Source: Ascidiaceihabitans sp.
Lineage (GTDB): Bacteria; Pseudomonadota; Alphaproteobacteria; Rhodobacterales; Rhodobacteraceae
NCBI GenBank assembly: GCA_028388995.1
Contig: JAOEQC010000011.1
Location: 1 to 42,823 of the forward strand
Direction of reading: 5' to 3'
DNA: 42,823 nucleotides
Position numbers and translations under genes: made by a program. The notes beneath the pieces are model-generated. The model was not told where the DNA came from. It searched no databases and saw only the letters and a program-made list of their open reading frames with translations. Below, in pieces: positions 9,322-19,091 of the stretch (position 1 is its first letter; each line of letters opens with the position of its first letter).

Positions 9322-10911
9322 TCACCCTTCAACAAACGTCGCGGTAATTGCTGGAATATCAGCGGCGACCAATCCTTGTAGAACAGCCACCTCTTCACCC
9401 CCAACAGAAGCAACTACGCCACCTTGCGCACTATCAAACACGTAGACGATGCTGCTGATAGATGACGCCGTACCAACGATTTTCAAAGCATCCTCTGCCA
9501 TATTAAAGTCAACGATCTGAGCAGCGACTTGCTCGCGGGCAAAGTCTCTGGCCACAGCAGATTTATCATTCCCGTCACCACCGGTCATGATATCGCCATC
9601 GTCACCAATGAGTGTGTCGTTGCCAGCCCTACCACTCAACGTGTCTGTCGAGCCTTACTCAACAACAGAAACACTTTGGCCAACCTCAATATGACCGTAC
9701 TTGGCATTCAGCACATCGTCACCTTGGTCACCAAACAAAACGTTATTGCCGAAGTTATCATCGATCAGATCGTCTCCCGCACCTCCATGAACCTCATCAT
9801 CGCCGAACATTTCGGATGGATCGCCGGCTTCTGACGCACCAGAGGAATCATTACCAGCGCCAAGAAAAATTCTATCGTCGCCCGCGCCGCCCATGACGGT
9901 ATCATTTCAGTAGTTTCCATACAGCACGTCATCACCGTCATTACCCTTGACCAGATCAGCGCCATCGAGTGCCACGACCGTATCATTGCCGCCAGCCGCA
10001 TCGATAATGTTGGCCAGATCGTTGGCTTGAAACTCAACGCCCGCCTCAGTTCTTACATAGCTCAATTGAGTATCTTCGAGGTCGACGATGTCGCCATCCC
10101 TTTCAGTATAATCGCCAGTCGAGTCTGGCACATCATAAAAGAATGAAGAGGTGATATTAGGAATATCTGCTGCTGTGAGACCTTGCATCAATACGATTTC
10201 TTCACCCGCGATAGATGCAACAACGCCAACTCTGGCTTCATCGAAAGCAAATACAACATCTTCAGCGGTTTGGGCATTACTGTACAGGGTCAGGACATCG
10301 TCCTCGACGTTAAAGTCCGTAATCTGTGCAACGGCCTGAACTCGAGCAACGTCCGTTACAACAGCGAATTCGTCGTCACATGTGCCACCCGTCATCACAT
10401 CGCCATCGTCGCCCGGCAAACGATCGTCCCCAGCACCGCCTTCCAACGTATCCGTAGTGTCATAATCAGCTTCGTTTACGTCTGCGTCAGCTGCCAAATG
10501 ACCATCTCCAGCGTAAATAGTGTCGTCGCCAAGATCTGCCAGTAAGAGGTTCGAACCAAAGTGATCAACGATCATATCGTCACCTTTGCCCGCCCGAATA
10601 AAGTCGTCCCTCATCATATCTGATGGAACACTGGCTCTTGTCCAACCTGTGTAATCATCGCCGTTGCCCTCGACCCAATCATTGCCGCCCAAAGCGACAA
10701 CCGTGTCATTGCCACCTTCAGCGTAGATATTATTGTCTTCATCATTTGCTTGGATCTTAACACCAGATTCTGTGCCAGTGTATCGGGTATGAAAATCTTC
10801 GAACTGAATGAAATCGCCTTCATCTTCACTGTATTCCTCAGTATCTCTGTTCGGCTCCTCATCTCCACTGTCCATGAAAAACGCAGCGCCCAAAAGCATC
10901 GGTAATATCAA
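9322..10911 (-). pseudogene. RTX (hemolysin-type) calcium-binding protein gene with two in-frame stops
   Basis: One uninterrupted frame about 530 codons long is cut only by TGA at 9907-9909 and TAA at 9655-9657. It opens with a hydrophobic segment (LLILPMLLGAAFF; first in-frame start a TTG at 10911, true start uncertain) and an acidic stretch. Aspartate/glycine-rich nonapeptide repeats follow (GGAGDDRLPGDDGDVMTGG; GNDGDDVLYGN; GRAGNDTLIGDDGD). They bind calcium in secreted RTX proteins. The gene consists of two related halves: AQITDFNVEDDVL...GVVASIAGEEIVLMQGLTAADIP in the first, AQIVDFNMAEDAL...GVVASVGGEEVAVLQGLVAADIP in the second. It interrupts the usual rpsA-ihfB adjacency. Confidence 0.85.
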
Positions 10912-11100
10912 AAGTCCAAGAATAAAAATCCACCTATAAATTGTGGAAATTCTCGCATAACTATAAGTTAACGACAGCCAATAAGTGTGACTGTTCAGAA
11001 CAAAACACCTAACGCCAATAAATCCGGATACCGTTTACATGTAAGAAACAATTACCGCAGGCTGAATGCGGCACTGAGATCACCATCCCTAGCTTAAAAC

Positions 11101-11132
11101 AAAAAAGGGCCCCGCAGTTGCCTGCGGGGCCC
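11101..11132 (-). terminator. Terminator after rpsA
   Basis: GGGCCCCGCAG (11107-11117) pairs perfectly with CTGCGGGGCCC (11122-11132) around a four-base loop. On the minus strand it is followed by TTTTTT (11101-11106). It lies 26 bases past the rpsA stop, so rpsA transcription ends before the RTX relic. Confidence 0.95.
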
Positions 11133-11158
11133 AATCTTAAAACGTTAAGCGGTCAAGC

Positions 11159-12835
11159 TTATTCGTCGCCGGTGTTCAAAGCTGCACCAAGGATATCGCC
11201 CAAGGATGCGCCTGAGTCAGATGAACCATATTGTTCAACGGCTTCTTTTTCTTCAGCAATTTCACGTGCTTTGATGGACACACCCAAGCGGCGTGTTTTT
11301 GCGTCAACGTTAGTGATACGCACGTCCACTTTGTCACCAACTGAGAAACGCTCTGGGCGCTGCTCTGCACGGTCACGGGACAGGTCGGAACGACGGATGA
11401 AGGATTTCATACCTTCATATTCGCACTCAACACCACCTTCTTCGATGGCTGTCACTTTCACAGTTACGATGGAACCGCGCTTAACGCCGCCCACTGCTTC
11501 TGCGAACTTGTCGCCGCCCATGCCTTTGATAGACAAAGAGATGCGTTCTTTTTCAACGTCAACTTCGGATACAATAGCCTGAACCACGTCGTTCTTGTGG
11601 TAGCTTTGGATCGCGTCTTCGCCACGTTCGTCCCATGATAGGTCGGACAAGTGAACCATGCCGTCGATGTCGCCTTCAAGGCCAACAAACAAACCGAATT
11701 CGGTAATGTTTTTGACTTCGCCTTCGACTTCAGTGCCTTCAGGGTGTGTTTCTGCAAACACTTCCCATGGGTTGCGCTGTGTCTGTTTCAGACCCAAAGA
11801 TACGCGACGCTTGGTGCCGTCGATTTCCAGAACCATAACTTCGACTTCTTGAGACGTAGATACGATTTTGCCTGGGTGTACGTTCTTCTTAGTCCAAGAC
11901 ATTTCAGAAACGTGCACAAGACCTTCAACGCCTGCTTCTAGCTCAACAAATGCGCCATAATCAGTGATGTTGGTCACGCGACCAGTGTGTGTAGACTCAA
12001 GTGGGTATTTCGCAGCAACCACATCCCATGGGTCCTCTTGCAATTGCTTCATGCCCAAGGAGATACGGTGTGTCTCTTTGTTGATCTTGATAACCTGAAC
12101 TTTGATCGTTTCACCGATTGTCAGGATTTCAGATGGGTGGTTCACACGACGCCATGCCATGTCAGTGACGTGCAACAAACCGTCAACGCCGCCCAAATCA
12201 ACGAACGCACCGTATTCAGTGATGTTCTTAACAACACCGTCAACGTTTTGGCCTTCAGTAAGGTTGCCAATAACTTCGGCGCGTTGTTCTGCACGTGATT
12301 CCTCAAGGATAGCACGACGAGAAACAACGATGTTGCCACGACGACGGTCCATTTTAAGGATTTGGAATGGTTGCTTAAGACCCATCAATGGGCCTGCGTC
12401 ACGCACAGGGCGAACGTCAACTTGAGAGCCTGGAAGGAACGCAACTGCACCGCCAAGATCAACTGTAAAGCCACCTTTAACGCGGCCGAAGATCGCGCCT
12501 TCAACGCGCGCTTCACCAGCGTAGGCAGTCTCAAGACGATCCCATGCTTCTTCACGACGAGCCATCTCACGTGAGATTACAGCTTCGCCTTTGGAGTTTT
12601 CGACCTGACGGAGGAATACTTCAACAACATCGCCAGCAGCAATTTTTGGAGCTTCACCAGGATCTGCGAATTCTTTAATGTCGACGCGGCCTTCCATCTT
12701 ATAGCCTACGTCGATAATGGCTTGGCCCGATTCAATCGCGATAACCTTACCTTTAACAACGGATCCCTCTTCAGGGGTGTCCATTTCGAAGCTTTCATTC
12801 AAAAGTGCTTCAAACTCGTCCATCGTGTTAGCCAT
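11159..12835 (-). CDS. rpsA: 30S ribosomal protein S1
   Basis: A 558-residue S1, which recruits mRNA to the 30S subunit. Six S1 (OB-fold) RNA-binding repeats occur in order, roughly at residues 20-85, 105-170, 190-258, 275-345, 362-432 and 448-520. The central repeats are recognisable by VKNITEYGAFVDLGGVDGLLH, VTNITDYGAFVELEAGVEGLVH and VKNITEFGLFVGLEGDIDGMVH-like blocks. It starts MANTMDEFEALLNESFEMDTP, typical for alphaproteobacteria. The gene lies downstream of cmk with the CBS-domain gene in between, and is closed by a strong terminator. Confidence 0.97.
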   Translation of the reverse strand: MANTMDEFEALLNESFEMDTPEEGSVVKGKVIAIESGQAIIDVGYKMEGRVDIKEFADPGEAPKIAAGDVVEVFLRQVENSKGEAVISREMARREEAWDRLETAYAGEARVEGAIFGRVKGGFTVDLGGAVAFLPGSQVDVRPVRDAGPLMGLKQPFQILKMDRRRGNIVVSRRAILEESRAEQRAEVIGNLTEGQNVDGVVKNITEYGAFVDLGGVDGLLHVTDMAWRRVNHPSEILTIGETIKVQVIKINKETHRISLGMKQLQEDPWDVVAAKYPLESTHTGRVTNITDYGAFVELEAGVEGLVHVSEMSWTKKNVHPGKIVSTSQEVEVMVLEIDGTKRRVSLGLKQTQRNPWEVFAETHPEGTEVEGEVKNITEFGLFVGLEGDIDGMVHLSDLSWDERGEDAIQSYHKNDVVQAIVSEVDVEKERISLSIKGMGGDKFAEAVGGVKRGSIVTVKVTAIEEGGVECEYEGMKSFIRRSDLSRDRAEQRPERFSVGDKVDVRITNVDAKTRRLGVSIKAREIAEEKEAVEQYGSSDSGASLGDILGAALNTGDE

Positions 12836-13164
12836 GTGGCGTATATTTCCTAATCTACATATTTGATTCTGGCCGTGCGGTTGTCTCCGCCGGTCTTTGG
12901 GGTTTCATTGGTCGAACGGTTCGGCGTCGGGAAATACAAAAAAGGGTCGGCAAAAACCGAACCCCGTAAATATCTTGCCCAACGGTTAACCCGCCTTTTC
13001 GACAATTGCGTGATTATGCGAGATTCTGTAAAATTGCAAGGGCTGTTGACGATCCGCGCATGATCCGCCACCCCTTGCAATGTTGGCGCTGAGAGACGAA
13101 TTGGCTGACCTTCGTCCCCCAATTGGAAACGCTAGGTCAGCCATGTGCCATCCACAGGTCGTCC
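12836..13164 (-). other. Intergenic stretch upstream of rpsA
   Basis: This 329-base gap holds the rpsA leader and promoter region (minus strand) and one terminator-like hairpin at 12938-12964. Short open frames exist on both strands but show no start signal or recognisable product. I see no RNA gene. Confidence 0.6.
12938..12964 (-). terminator. Possible terminator or attenuator ahead of rpsA
   Basis: On the minus strand GGGTTCGG pairs with CCGACCC (one bulged T) around TTTTTG and is followed by TTTTTT (12938-12943). It may end transcripts from the CBS-domain gene. Because it lies about 100 bases before rpsA, an attenuator in the rpsA leader is also possible. Confidence 0.5.
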
Positions 13165-13706
13165 TTAGCCGACAGAGCATAAAACAATCACCATCAACAG
13201 TATGTAAAGCGCGATACCACGACCGATCAGAACGATTGGCCAGTTCTTGAACACAGTCGCAGGCGCGATCGCTTTCATTTGATAGATTAGGTCAGGCCAT
13301 GTGTAGGAACGAAATCACCTTGGGTAAATACGGCTTTGATGCGCCCTTCGTCATCAACCACTGGCAAGCGGCGAAAACGTTCGTTGGACATGATGCGCAG
13401 CCAATCGACCATGTCATCGGTCTCGTGCGCGATACGCGAATTAGGCGTCATTATGTCAGACAAGAGCGTGGTTTTAGAATCCAACCCTTTGGCCACAAGT
13501 TTGTTCATCACGTCACGCTCTGTCACAACACCCAAGATCTTGCGTTCACCATCAATCACAACCACAGATCCAAAGTTCTTCTTGGACATATCCAAAACCG
13601 CATCAAACACTGTCGTTTCGGCAGTAGCGGTCAATGGCTTTTGCTTGGACGCATATTCCGGGCGGTCCATAAGGCGGTTGCCGGCAAGGGTTGCTGTTTT
13701 TGGCAT
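13165..13706 (-). pseudogene. CBS-domain membrane-anchored protein, frameshifted near its C-terminus
   Basis: The open frame from 13706 gives 139 residues with two CBS domains (about 20-75 and 85-133): FGSVVVIDGERKILGVVTERDVMNKL, then MSNERFRRLPVVDDEGRIKAVFTQGDFV. It then ends abruptly as PTHGLT at 13287. Reading on in the shifted frame gives YTWPDLIYQ and MKAIAPATVFKNWPIVLIG, then a hydrophobic helix ending VIVLCSVG at 13165. I recall TQGDFVSYTWP as the normal continuation in Roseobacter relatives. One base appears lost near 13308 (GTTCC where GTTTCC would restore the frame). Intact it would have about 180 residues: a nucleotide-sensing CBS pair with a C-terminal membrane anchor. The soluble CBS part could still be made. 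Confidence 0.7.
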
Positions 13707-13967
13707 AACTTAAAGATCCTTAATTCATAGCTTGCATTGACGACGAAGAGCCAGATCAGAATATTTCCAGCCCTGCTTGTCGTGTTTTTTATGCGGTTAA
13801 AATCACCTTATCGATTTCGCTCGTATAGCCAAGACAGCCGCATGAGACGGGTTGGGGGACGTCGCACTGCATAGCGGAAAGTTGGGAACTTTCACCAAGA
13901 TGGGTAATTTTTCTTAGCCGTATTTCACAGCAATTTAGGATATCAAATCTAACCAAAGGATACATCA

Positions 13968-14383
13968 ATGACGATTTTACGACGCACATTGCTTCCATCA
14001 GGCGGCGCATTTTTGACAGCTGCCGCATTGAGCGTAACGACGTTTGCACTTGATAGTTCTGGCGGTGGCAAAGTCAATGTCCAAGACATTAGCATTACCG
14101 TTGTTTCAGAGGGCGACGGTGCACCAAAACCAAGCCAAATTAAAGTCCCCGATTGGAAATGGGACTACCAGAAACTCTCCGAAATCATGACTTCATCCCT
14201 TCGCAAGGGTTCTGGTGGCGAAGACCGCCTAAGTGAAATGTATCCGTGGATTTCAAAACTATGGAAAGTGCCCTTCGGAAAGCCAACAAAGGCGAGGGGC
14301 TTGTTAAAGGTGAAAACATCGTGCGTGCTCAGCTGAAACACCCGAAATGGACCATCACGATCAAAAATGTTATCAAATTCTGA
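13968..14383 (+). pseudogene. Unrecognised secreted protein, probably frameshifted
   Basis: I do not recognise this gene. ATG at 13968 follows AAAGGA at a good distance. Residues 1-27 look like a Sec signal peptide (MTILRRTLLPSGG, then AFLTAAALSVTTFA), after which comes a polar domain with KVPDWKWDYQKLSEIM. The frame closes at 14336 with an unconvincing tail (GKPTKARGLLKVKTSCVLS). A second frame continues to 14383 with better coding character (MESALRKANKGEGLVKGENIV, then KHPKWTITIKNVIKF). The simplest view is a single-base indel near 14230-14260 in a roughly 138-residue periplasmic protein. If there is no frameshift, the 122-residue product at 13968-14336 is the alternative. Confidence 0.5.
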
Positions 14384-14443
14384 GAGGTATCTAAAGACTG
14401 TCCTGCGAGTTTTATGAAAGAATCCGCAGAGCAGTGTCTGCTG

Positions 14444-15055
14444 CTACAACCTTTGTGTGATTGCAGCGATCGCTTGCGCCATGGCATCGGAAATACTTAG
14501 CCCTGATGTGTCCAGAACATGCGCATCTTCAGCAGGCTTTAGTGGTGCCTCGACCCGCTCCATGTCACGTGCATCGCGGGCGCGCACATCTTCAATCACA
14601 TCGTCCAGAGTGACTGTATCACCCCGTCCAGCTAATTCATCGTAGCGACGCTTACCGCGAACTTCGGCGCTGGCTGTAACAAACAGTTTTACTTCGGCTT
14701 GTGGGCAAATCACCGTACCAATATCACGCCCATCCAGAACCGCGCCCCCTGCCCGACGCGCAAACGCGCGCTGGAAATCAAGGAGGGCTGCGCGGACTTC
14801 TGCGATAACCGCAACTTTGCTGGCAGCTTGGGCAACTTCGGCTGTGCGCAAGCCCTCGGCGTCTAAGTCTTCGGCGCGCAGTCCAACAGCGGCTTCAATC
14901 GCATCGCTGCCAGTCATGACCTTTGCACCCACAGCGCGGTATAGCAGCCCTGTATCAAGATGAGCACATCCGAAATGCGCTGCAACTGCCTTGGAAATCG
15001 TGCCTTTTCCTGCTGCGGCAGGTCCATCGATCGCAATTGTAAATGGTTCGGTCAT
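14444..15055 (-). CDS. cmk: Cytidylate kinase
   Basis: A 203-residue (d)CMP kinase. It starts [19 protein letters not shown], with the P-loop GPAAAGKGT at residues 10-18. The ATG at 15055 forms an ATGA overlap with the stop of the upstream membrane-protein gene, which decides the start over in-frame codons further up. [11 protein letters not shown] and [12 protein letters not shown] are the CMP-binding and substrate motifs; [13 protein letters not shown] is the lid region. Order aroA - small membrane protein - cmk suggests one transcript; rpsA lies further downstream. Confidence 0.96.
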   Translation of the reverse strand: MTEPFTIAIDGPAAAGKGTISKAVAAHFGCAHLDTGLLYRAVGAKVMTGSDAIEAAVGLRAEDLDAEGLRTAEVAQAASKVAVIAEVRAALLDFQRAFARRAGGAVLDGRDIGTVICPQAEVKLFVTASAEVRGKRRYDELAGRGDTVTLDDVIEDVRARDARDMERVEAPLKPAEDAHVLDTSGLSISDAMAQAIAAITQRL

Positions 15056-15543
15056 GCCCAAGTTTGTCCTTGTCGCCATAGCCATAACACCACTGCCAAA
15101 GACAGCACTGTGAACAGCCATTTTAGTTGTGTCATATCACTCGCACGAGAAACCGTTTCAGCGTCGAGCGTGGTTACTTGTAAAATTTGTCCGACCAATG
15201 CGTTCTCACGCAAGTCAGCAATCACATAGATCAGAGGGAAAACGACCGCAGTGCGCCAAAGTGTACCACCCAGCGTCCAAATGATCGCAGCAAAGGTTGC
15301 GGCCAGCAGCGGAGGGACGATGGTGTCCAATGCGCGGAAAGGGCCGATGTAAAATTGACGATTTCCCAAAGACAACAACGCAAGATATCTGTTTACAGCC
15401 TCAACGTCATAGCCGTTAAGGCGACCATCGAGCAGGCCAAAGCCAACACTTAAGTAAATTTCTGAAAAAACGATCAGCGATCCAAATCCAATCGCCGAAG
15501 CAATTGCCAAAATCGCAATTGTTTTTGTCTTAATCACCATCAC
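15052..15543 (-). CDS. Small conserved-looking inner-membrane protein between aroA and cmk
   Basis: I do not recognise a named family. The product has 163 residues with about four hydrophobic segments: [19 protein letters not shown] near the start, a second around [18 protein letters not shown], a third around [13 protein letters not shown], and a last at [17 protein letters not shown] charged loop ([22 protein letters not shown]) links the first two. The GTG at 15543 or ATG at 15540 overlaps the aroA stop and its own stop overlaps the cmk start, so it is tightly coupled to both. Coupling suggests a maintained gene, but nothing ties it to either pathway. Confidence 0.75.
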   Translation of the reverse strand: MMVIKTKTIAILAIASAIGFGSLIVFSEIYLSVGFGLLDGRLNGYDVEAVNRYLALLSLGNRQFYIGPFRALDTIVPPLLAATFAAIIWTLGGTLWRTAVVFPLIYVIADLRENALVGQILQVTTLDAETVSRASDMTQLKWLFTVLSLAVVLWLWRQGQTWA

Positions 15544-16889
15544 CCGTCGCGTCTTAAGTCAGCACCCAGGCAGCCCATCAATCCCTCGAAAATCGGGAAT
15601 GACGTTGCGATTGGTCCACCGTCGTCAAGTGATACGGGGTTTGATGCTGCCATGCCCATGATCATGAAAGACATCGCAATGCGGTGATCAAGGTGGCTGA
15701 CACATGTGGCCCCACCCTTGACGTTGCCATGGCCCAAACCACGTACGGACCACCAATCTGGTCCCTCGTCGACTTCGACACCGTTGGCGCGCAAGCCCGT
15801 TGCCATTGCATCAATACGGTCGCTTTCTTTTACGCGCAGCTCTTTGACACCCGGCATGTGTGTTTTGCCTGTAGCAAAGGACGCAACGACGGAAAGCACA
15901 GGGTATTCGTCGATCATGCTAGCAGCGCGTTCCGCTGGAACCTCAATACCGTGCAGATCAGGTGAGAAACGTGCGCGCAGGTCTGCAACAGGTTCGCCAC
16001 CTTCTTCGCGTTCATTTTCATAGGTAAGGTCTGCACCCATTTCACGTAGTGTTGTGAACAACCCAGCGCGTGTAGGGTTCAATCCGATGCCTGGCACCAA
16101 AACATCCGAACCCGGAACGATGATCGCGGCACATACTGGAAAAGCAGCGCTGGATGGGTCGCGTGGAACCGCGATGGTTTGTGGCTTCAATTCTGGCTGG
16201 CCCGTCAGCGTAATAACACGGCCTTCATCCGTTACTTCAGTCGTGATTTCAGCGCCAAAGCCAGCAAGCATACGTTCTGTGTGATCGCGCGTCGCTTCTT
16301 TTTCGATGACGACCGTTTTTCCAGGCGCATTCAGACCTGCAAACAGAACCGCTGATTTCACTTGCGCGGACGGCACAGGCACCACGTAACGCACAGGAAC
16401 AGGATCTGCGGCACCAACAAGTGTCATTGGCAAACGGCCACCTTTGCGGCCAACGCTTTGGCAACCAAATTCAGCCAAGGGATCAGTAACACGTGCCATT
16501 GGGCGGCCATTCAGGCTGGCATCACCCGTAAAGGTCGCTGTAATTGGTGATGTCGCCATAACGCCCATGATCAGGCGCACGCCTGTTCCAGAGTTACCGC
16601 AGTCGATGATATTTTCAGGTTCTGCAAAGCCCCCAACGCCAACGCCGTGCACTGACCAATTTCCCTCACCCAGATCAGTGACCTCAGCCCCAAAAGCACG
16701 CATGGCTTTCGCGGTATCAAGGACGTCTTGACCTTCTAACAATCCGCTGATTTTGGTTTCACCGACACTGAGCGCACCTAAAATCAAAGACCGGTGAGAA
16801 ATTGATTTATCACCCGGCACTTCAGCGTGACCATTAAGTGGCCCACAAGCGTAGGATGTCATCGGAATTGGGGTGCCGTGGCTGGACAT
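15540..16889 (-). CDS. aroA: 3-phosphoshikimate 1-carboxyvinyltransferase (EPSP synthase)
   Basis: A 449-residue EPSP synthase, the sixth shikimate-pathway step joining PEP to shikimate 3-phosphate. [17 protein letters not shown] holds the conserved lysine and serine that bind substrate. [12 protein letters not shown] is the PEP-binding loop in its alphaproteobacterial form, different from the NAGTAMRP of the enterobacterial class. [22 protein letters not shown] and [17 protein letters not shown] are further family blocks. It heads the aroA-membrane protein-cmk unit. trmB lies upstream with a gap of about 80 bases. Confidence 0.97.
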   Translation of the reverse strand: MSSHGTPIPMTSYACGPLNGHAEVPGDKSISHRSLILGALSVGETKISGLLEGQDVLDTAKAMRAFGAEVTDLGEGNWSVHGVGVGGFAEPENIIDCGNSGTGVRLIMGVMATSPITATFTGDASLNGRPMARVTDPLAEFGCQSVGRKGGRLPMTLVGAADPVPVRYVVPVPSAQVKSAVLFAGLNAPGKTVVIEKEATRDHTERMLAGFGAEITTEVTDEGRVITLTGQPELKPQTIAVPRDPSSAAFPVCAAIIVPGSDVLVPGIGLNPTRAGLFTTLREMGADLTYENEREEGGEPVADLRARFSPDLHGIEVPAERAASMIDEYPVLSVVASFATGKTHMPGVKELRVKESDRIDAMATGLRANGVEVDEGPDWWSVRGLGHGNVKGGATCVSHLDHRIAMSFMIMGMAASNPVSLDDGGPIATSFPIFEGLMGCLGADLRRDG

Positions 16890-16969
16890 ATGCAGTCTTT
16901 CAAATCGTCTAAAGTTAGCGCCAGACCTATCGTCTGCGCAGACTTTGGTCCAGTCGAAACGCGAAATGC

Positions 16970-17671
16970 CTATTTACGGATAAAGGTCATGTAATGCGGT
17001 GTACGATCTTCGCGCAGCGCTTTTTGCTCGTAACGCGTACTGATCCAATCATCCCACGGTACGCGCCAATCTTCTGGTCCCTCAGCCGTCCATTCAAACG
17101 GCTGCTTTGGGACTTCCTGCATGGTTTGACGCACATAGTCAGGAATGTCAGTCGCAACGCGAAAAATTGAACCTGGTTTCAAAACGCGAGCAAGGGGTGC
17201 CAGATGTTCTTCGGTTACAAAACGACGACGATGGTGGCGCGATTTCGGCCACGGATCAGGGTAAAGAAGAAATGCACGATCAATCGCAGCATCAGGCAAT
17301 ACGTCGAACATATCGCGCACGTCACCCGGATAAACCGCAAGGTTTTTGACACCCGCTTTTCTGATCTTGCCCAGAAGCATCGCAACGCCATTGATGTAGG
17401 GTTCGCATCCAATGATGCCAACATCAGGGTTTTGGCCACATTGATGCACCATGTGCTCGCCGCCGCCAAAACCAATCTCAAGCCACGTAGGTTTACCACC
17501 AAACAAGGCCTTCAGATCCAGATTATTACGATCAGGGTTCACATCCCAATCGACTGCCCCCGGGGACAATGCATCAAGGTCTTCGGCCAAATAGCCTTCT
17601 TGCGATTGCTTGAGGTGCTTGCCTTTGAGGCGGCCATAAAAATTGCGGTGTGGGCGTACAGGTTGTGTCAT
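16970..17671 (-). CDS. trmB: tRNA (guanine-N7-)-methyltransferase
   Basis: A 233-residue SAM-dependent enzyme that makes m7G46 in t[18 protein letters not shown] is the SAM-binding loop. [19 protein letters not shown] is the family's catalytic and tRNA-contact signature. The basic N-terminus [20 protein letters not shown] is typical of TrmB in this group. It lies downstream of metK but is separated from it by a terminator, so it probably has its own promoter. Confidence 0.96.
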   Translation of the reverse strand: MTQPVRPHRNFYGRLKGKHLKQSQEGYLAEDLDALSPGAVDWDVNPDRNNLDLKALFGGKPTWLEIGFGGGEHMVHQCGQNPDVGIIGCEPYINGVAMLLGKIRKAGVKNLAVYPGDVRDMFDVLPDAAIDRAFLLYPDPWPKSRHHRRRFVTEEHLAPLARVLKPGSIFRVATDIPDYVRQTMQEVPKQPFEWTAEGPEDWRVPWDDWISTRYEQKALREDRTPHYMTFIRK

Positions 17672-17755
17672 GGGCGCGGTTTATCCAGCGCAACGCATCA
17701 AGGCAAGCGTATGATAGGGAACGGATCGATGAATACCATCAGTTAGCACGCTGTA

Positions 17756-17795
17756 AAAACGGCAACGGGCAGCGTCAAGGATGATCGCTGCCCGT
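17756..17795 (-). terminator. Terminator after metK
   Basis: On the minus strand ACGGGCAGCG (17786-17795) pairs with CGCTGCCCGT (17765-17774), loop of 11 bases, followed by TGCCGTTTTT. It begins about 24 bases after the metK stop. The T run is slightly displaced from the stem. Confidence 0.75.
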
Positions 17796-17818
17796 CTGAA
17801 AAAATTATGTAACTAAAG

Positions 17819-19000
17819 TTAAACGGCTTTTTTCAAAGCTTCTACCAAATCCGTTTTCTCCCAGCTGAAACCACCATCAGCTTCAGGCGCACGGCCAAAG
17901 TGGCCATAGGCCGCTGTCCGCTCATAGATTGGTTTGTTCAGACCAAGGTGCGAACGGATGCCGCGTGGCGTCAGGTCCATGACGCTATCGATCGCTTTTT
18001 CGATCATGGCATCGTCAACTTGGCCCGTGCCGAATGTATCGCAATAGATCGACAACGGCTTGGAGACGCCAATCGCGTAGCTCAATTGCACAGTACATTT
18101 GTCAGCCATGCCAGATGCGACAATGTTTTTTGCCAAATAACGCGAAGCATATGCAGCCGAACGGTCAACCTTTGTTGGATCTTTACCAGAGAATGCGCCA
18201 CCGCCGTGCGGTGCTGCACCGCCGTAAGTATCAACGATGATCTTACGGCCTGTTAGACCTGCGTCACCATCGGGTCCACCAATTACGAACTTACCAGTTG
18301 GGTTAACATGCCATGCGGTATCAGGGGTAATCCAGCCTTCAGGAAGAACCTCAAGGATATATGGTTCAACGATCGCACGGATGTCAGAGGATTCAAGATT
18401 TGGATCAAGGTGCTGTGTAGACAGAACGATTGAAGAGACACCAACTGGTTTGCCGTCACGGTAGATCACCGACAACTGGCTTTTAGCGTCTGGGCCCAAA
18501 GCTGGTTCAGTCCCATTCTTACGGACCTCAGCCAAACGGCGAAGGATTGCATGGGAATACTGGATCGGAGCCGGCATCAACTCTTCGGTTTCAGTTGTTG
18601 CATAACCAAACATGATGCCTTGGTCGCCTGCGCCCTCATCTTTGTCTGCCGATGCATCGACGCCTTGTGCAATGTGGGCTGACTGTTCGTGCAATAGGTT
18701 GGTGACCTCAATTGTATTCCAATGGAACTTGTCTTGTTCGTAACCGATGTCTTTGACACAGTCGCGTGCGATTTGATCAATACGCCCCATGTAGTCTTTA
18801 AGTTTGGATTGATCAGACAATCCAACTTCGCCACCGATGACAACGCGATTGGTTGTTGCAAAGGTTTCAGCTGCAACGCGCGCTTCTGGTTCTTCACTCA
18901 AGAACGCATCCAACACCGCATCTGAAATGCGATCACACAACTTATCAGGGTGGCCCTCTGAAACGGATTCAGAAGTAAAAGTATAATTTTTACGGGACAT
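17819..19000 (-). CDS. metK: S-adenosylmethionine synthetase
   Basis: A 393-residue enzyme that makes SAM from methionine and [22 protein letters not shown] carries the ATP-site histidine and aspartate. [24 protein letters not shown] and [19 protein letters not shown] are the standard P-loop and substrate signatures. The leader contains a SAM/SAH-type riboswitch whose 3' end includes the ribosome binding site, so high SAM should lower translation. lnt lies immediately upstream. Confidence 0.98.
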   Translation of the reverse strand: MSRKNYTFTSESVSEGHPDKLCDRISDAVLDAFLSEEPEARVAAETFATTNRVVIGGEVGLSDQSKLKDYMGRIDQIARDCVKDIGYEQDKFHWNTIEVTNLLHEQSAHIAQGVDASADKDEGAGDQGIMFGYATTETEELMPAPIQYSHAILRRLAEVRKNGTEPALGPDAKSQLSVIYRDGKPVGVSSIVLSTQHLDPNLESSDIRAIVEPYILEVLPEGWITPDTAWHVNPTGKFVIGGPDGDAGLTGRKIIVDTYGGAAPHGGGAFSGKDPTKVDRSAAYASRYLAKNIVASGMADKCTVQLSYAIGVSKPLSIYCDTFGTGQVDDAMIEKAIDSVMDLTPRGIRSHLGLNKPIYERTAAYGHFGRAPEADGGFSWEKTDLVEALKKAV

Positions 19001-19005
19001 TATAG

Positions 19006-19050
19006 TGCTCCAATGTTTTCATGTGTACCACGCCAGGAAGCCGTTGTGGG
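19006..19050 (-). promoter_or_regulatory. SAM/SAH riboswitch in the metK leader
   Basis: On the minus strand CCCAC (19046-19050), AACGGCTTCCTGGC and GTGG (19028-19031) form a stem with the conserved loop. After a short linker comes ATTGGAGCA (19006-19014). GGAGC can pair with the loop's GCTTCC to make an H-type pseudoknot that buries the GGAG ribosome binding site. AACGGCTTCCTGGCGTG and ATTGGAGCA match the consensus I recall for the SAM/SAH class found upstream of metK in Rhodobacterales. Control would be translational. Confidence 0.88.
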
Positions 19051-19062
19051 AGATCAAGGCTC

Positions 19063-19091
19063 CGACTATCGTTCTGTCGCTGGGGGGTCAA
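19063..19091 (-). promoter_or_regulatory. Possible sigma-70 promoter of metK
   Basis: On the minus strand TTGACC (19086-19091) is a near-consensus -35 just past the lnt stop. The -10 is weak (TAGTCG at 17-base spacing, or GATAGT at 15). A start near 19055 would place the riboswitch at the very 5' end of the transcript, as expected. Confidence 0.35.

Noticed and set aside
12850-13122. Open frame of 90 residues on the minus strand upstream of rpsA
   Set aside because: No ribosome binding site, no recognisable domain, Arg/Pro-rich composition typical of chance frames, and it runs through a terminator-like hairpin.
13789-14049. Open frame of 86 residues on the minus strand
   Set aside because: It lies antisense to the signal peptide of the gene starting at 13968 and has no coding character of its own.
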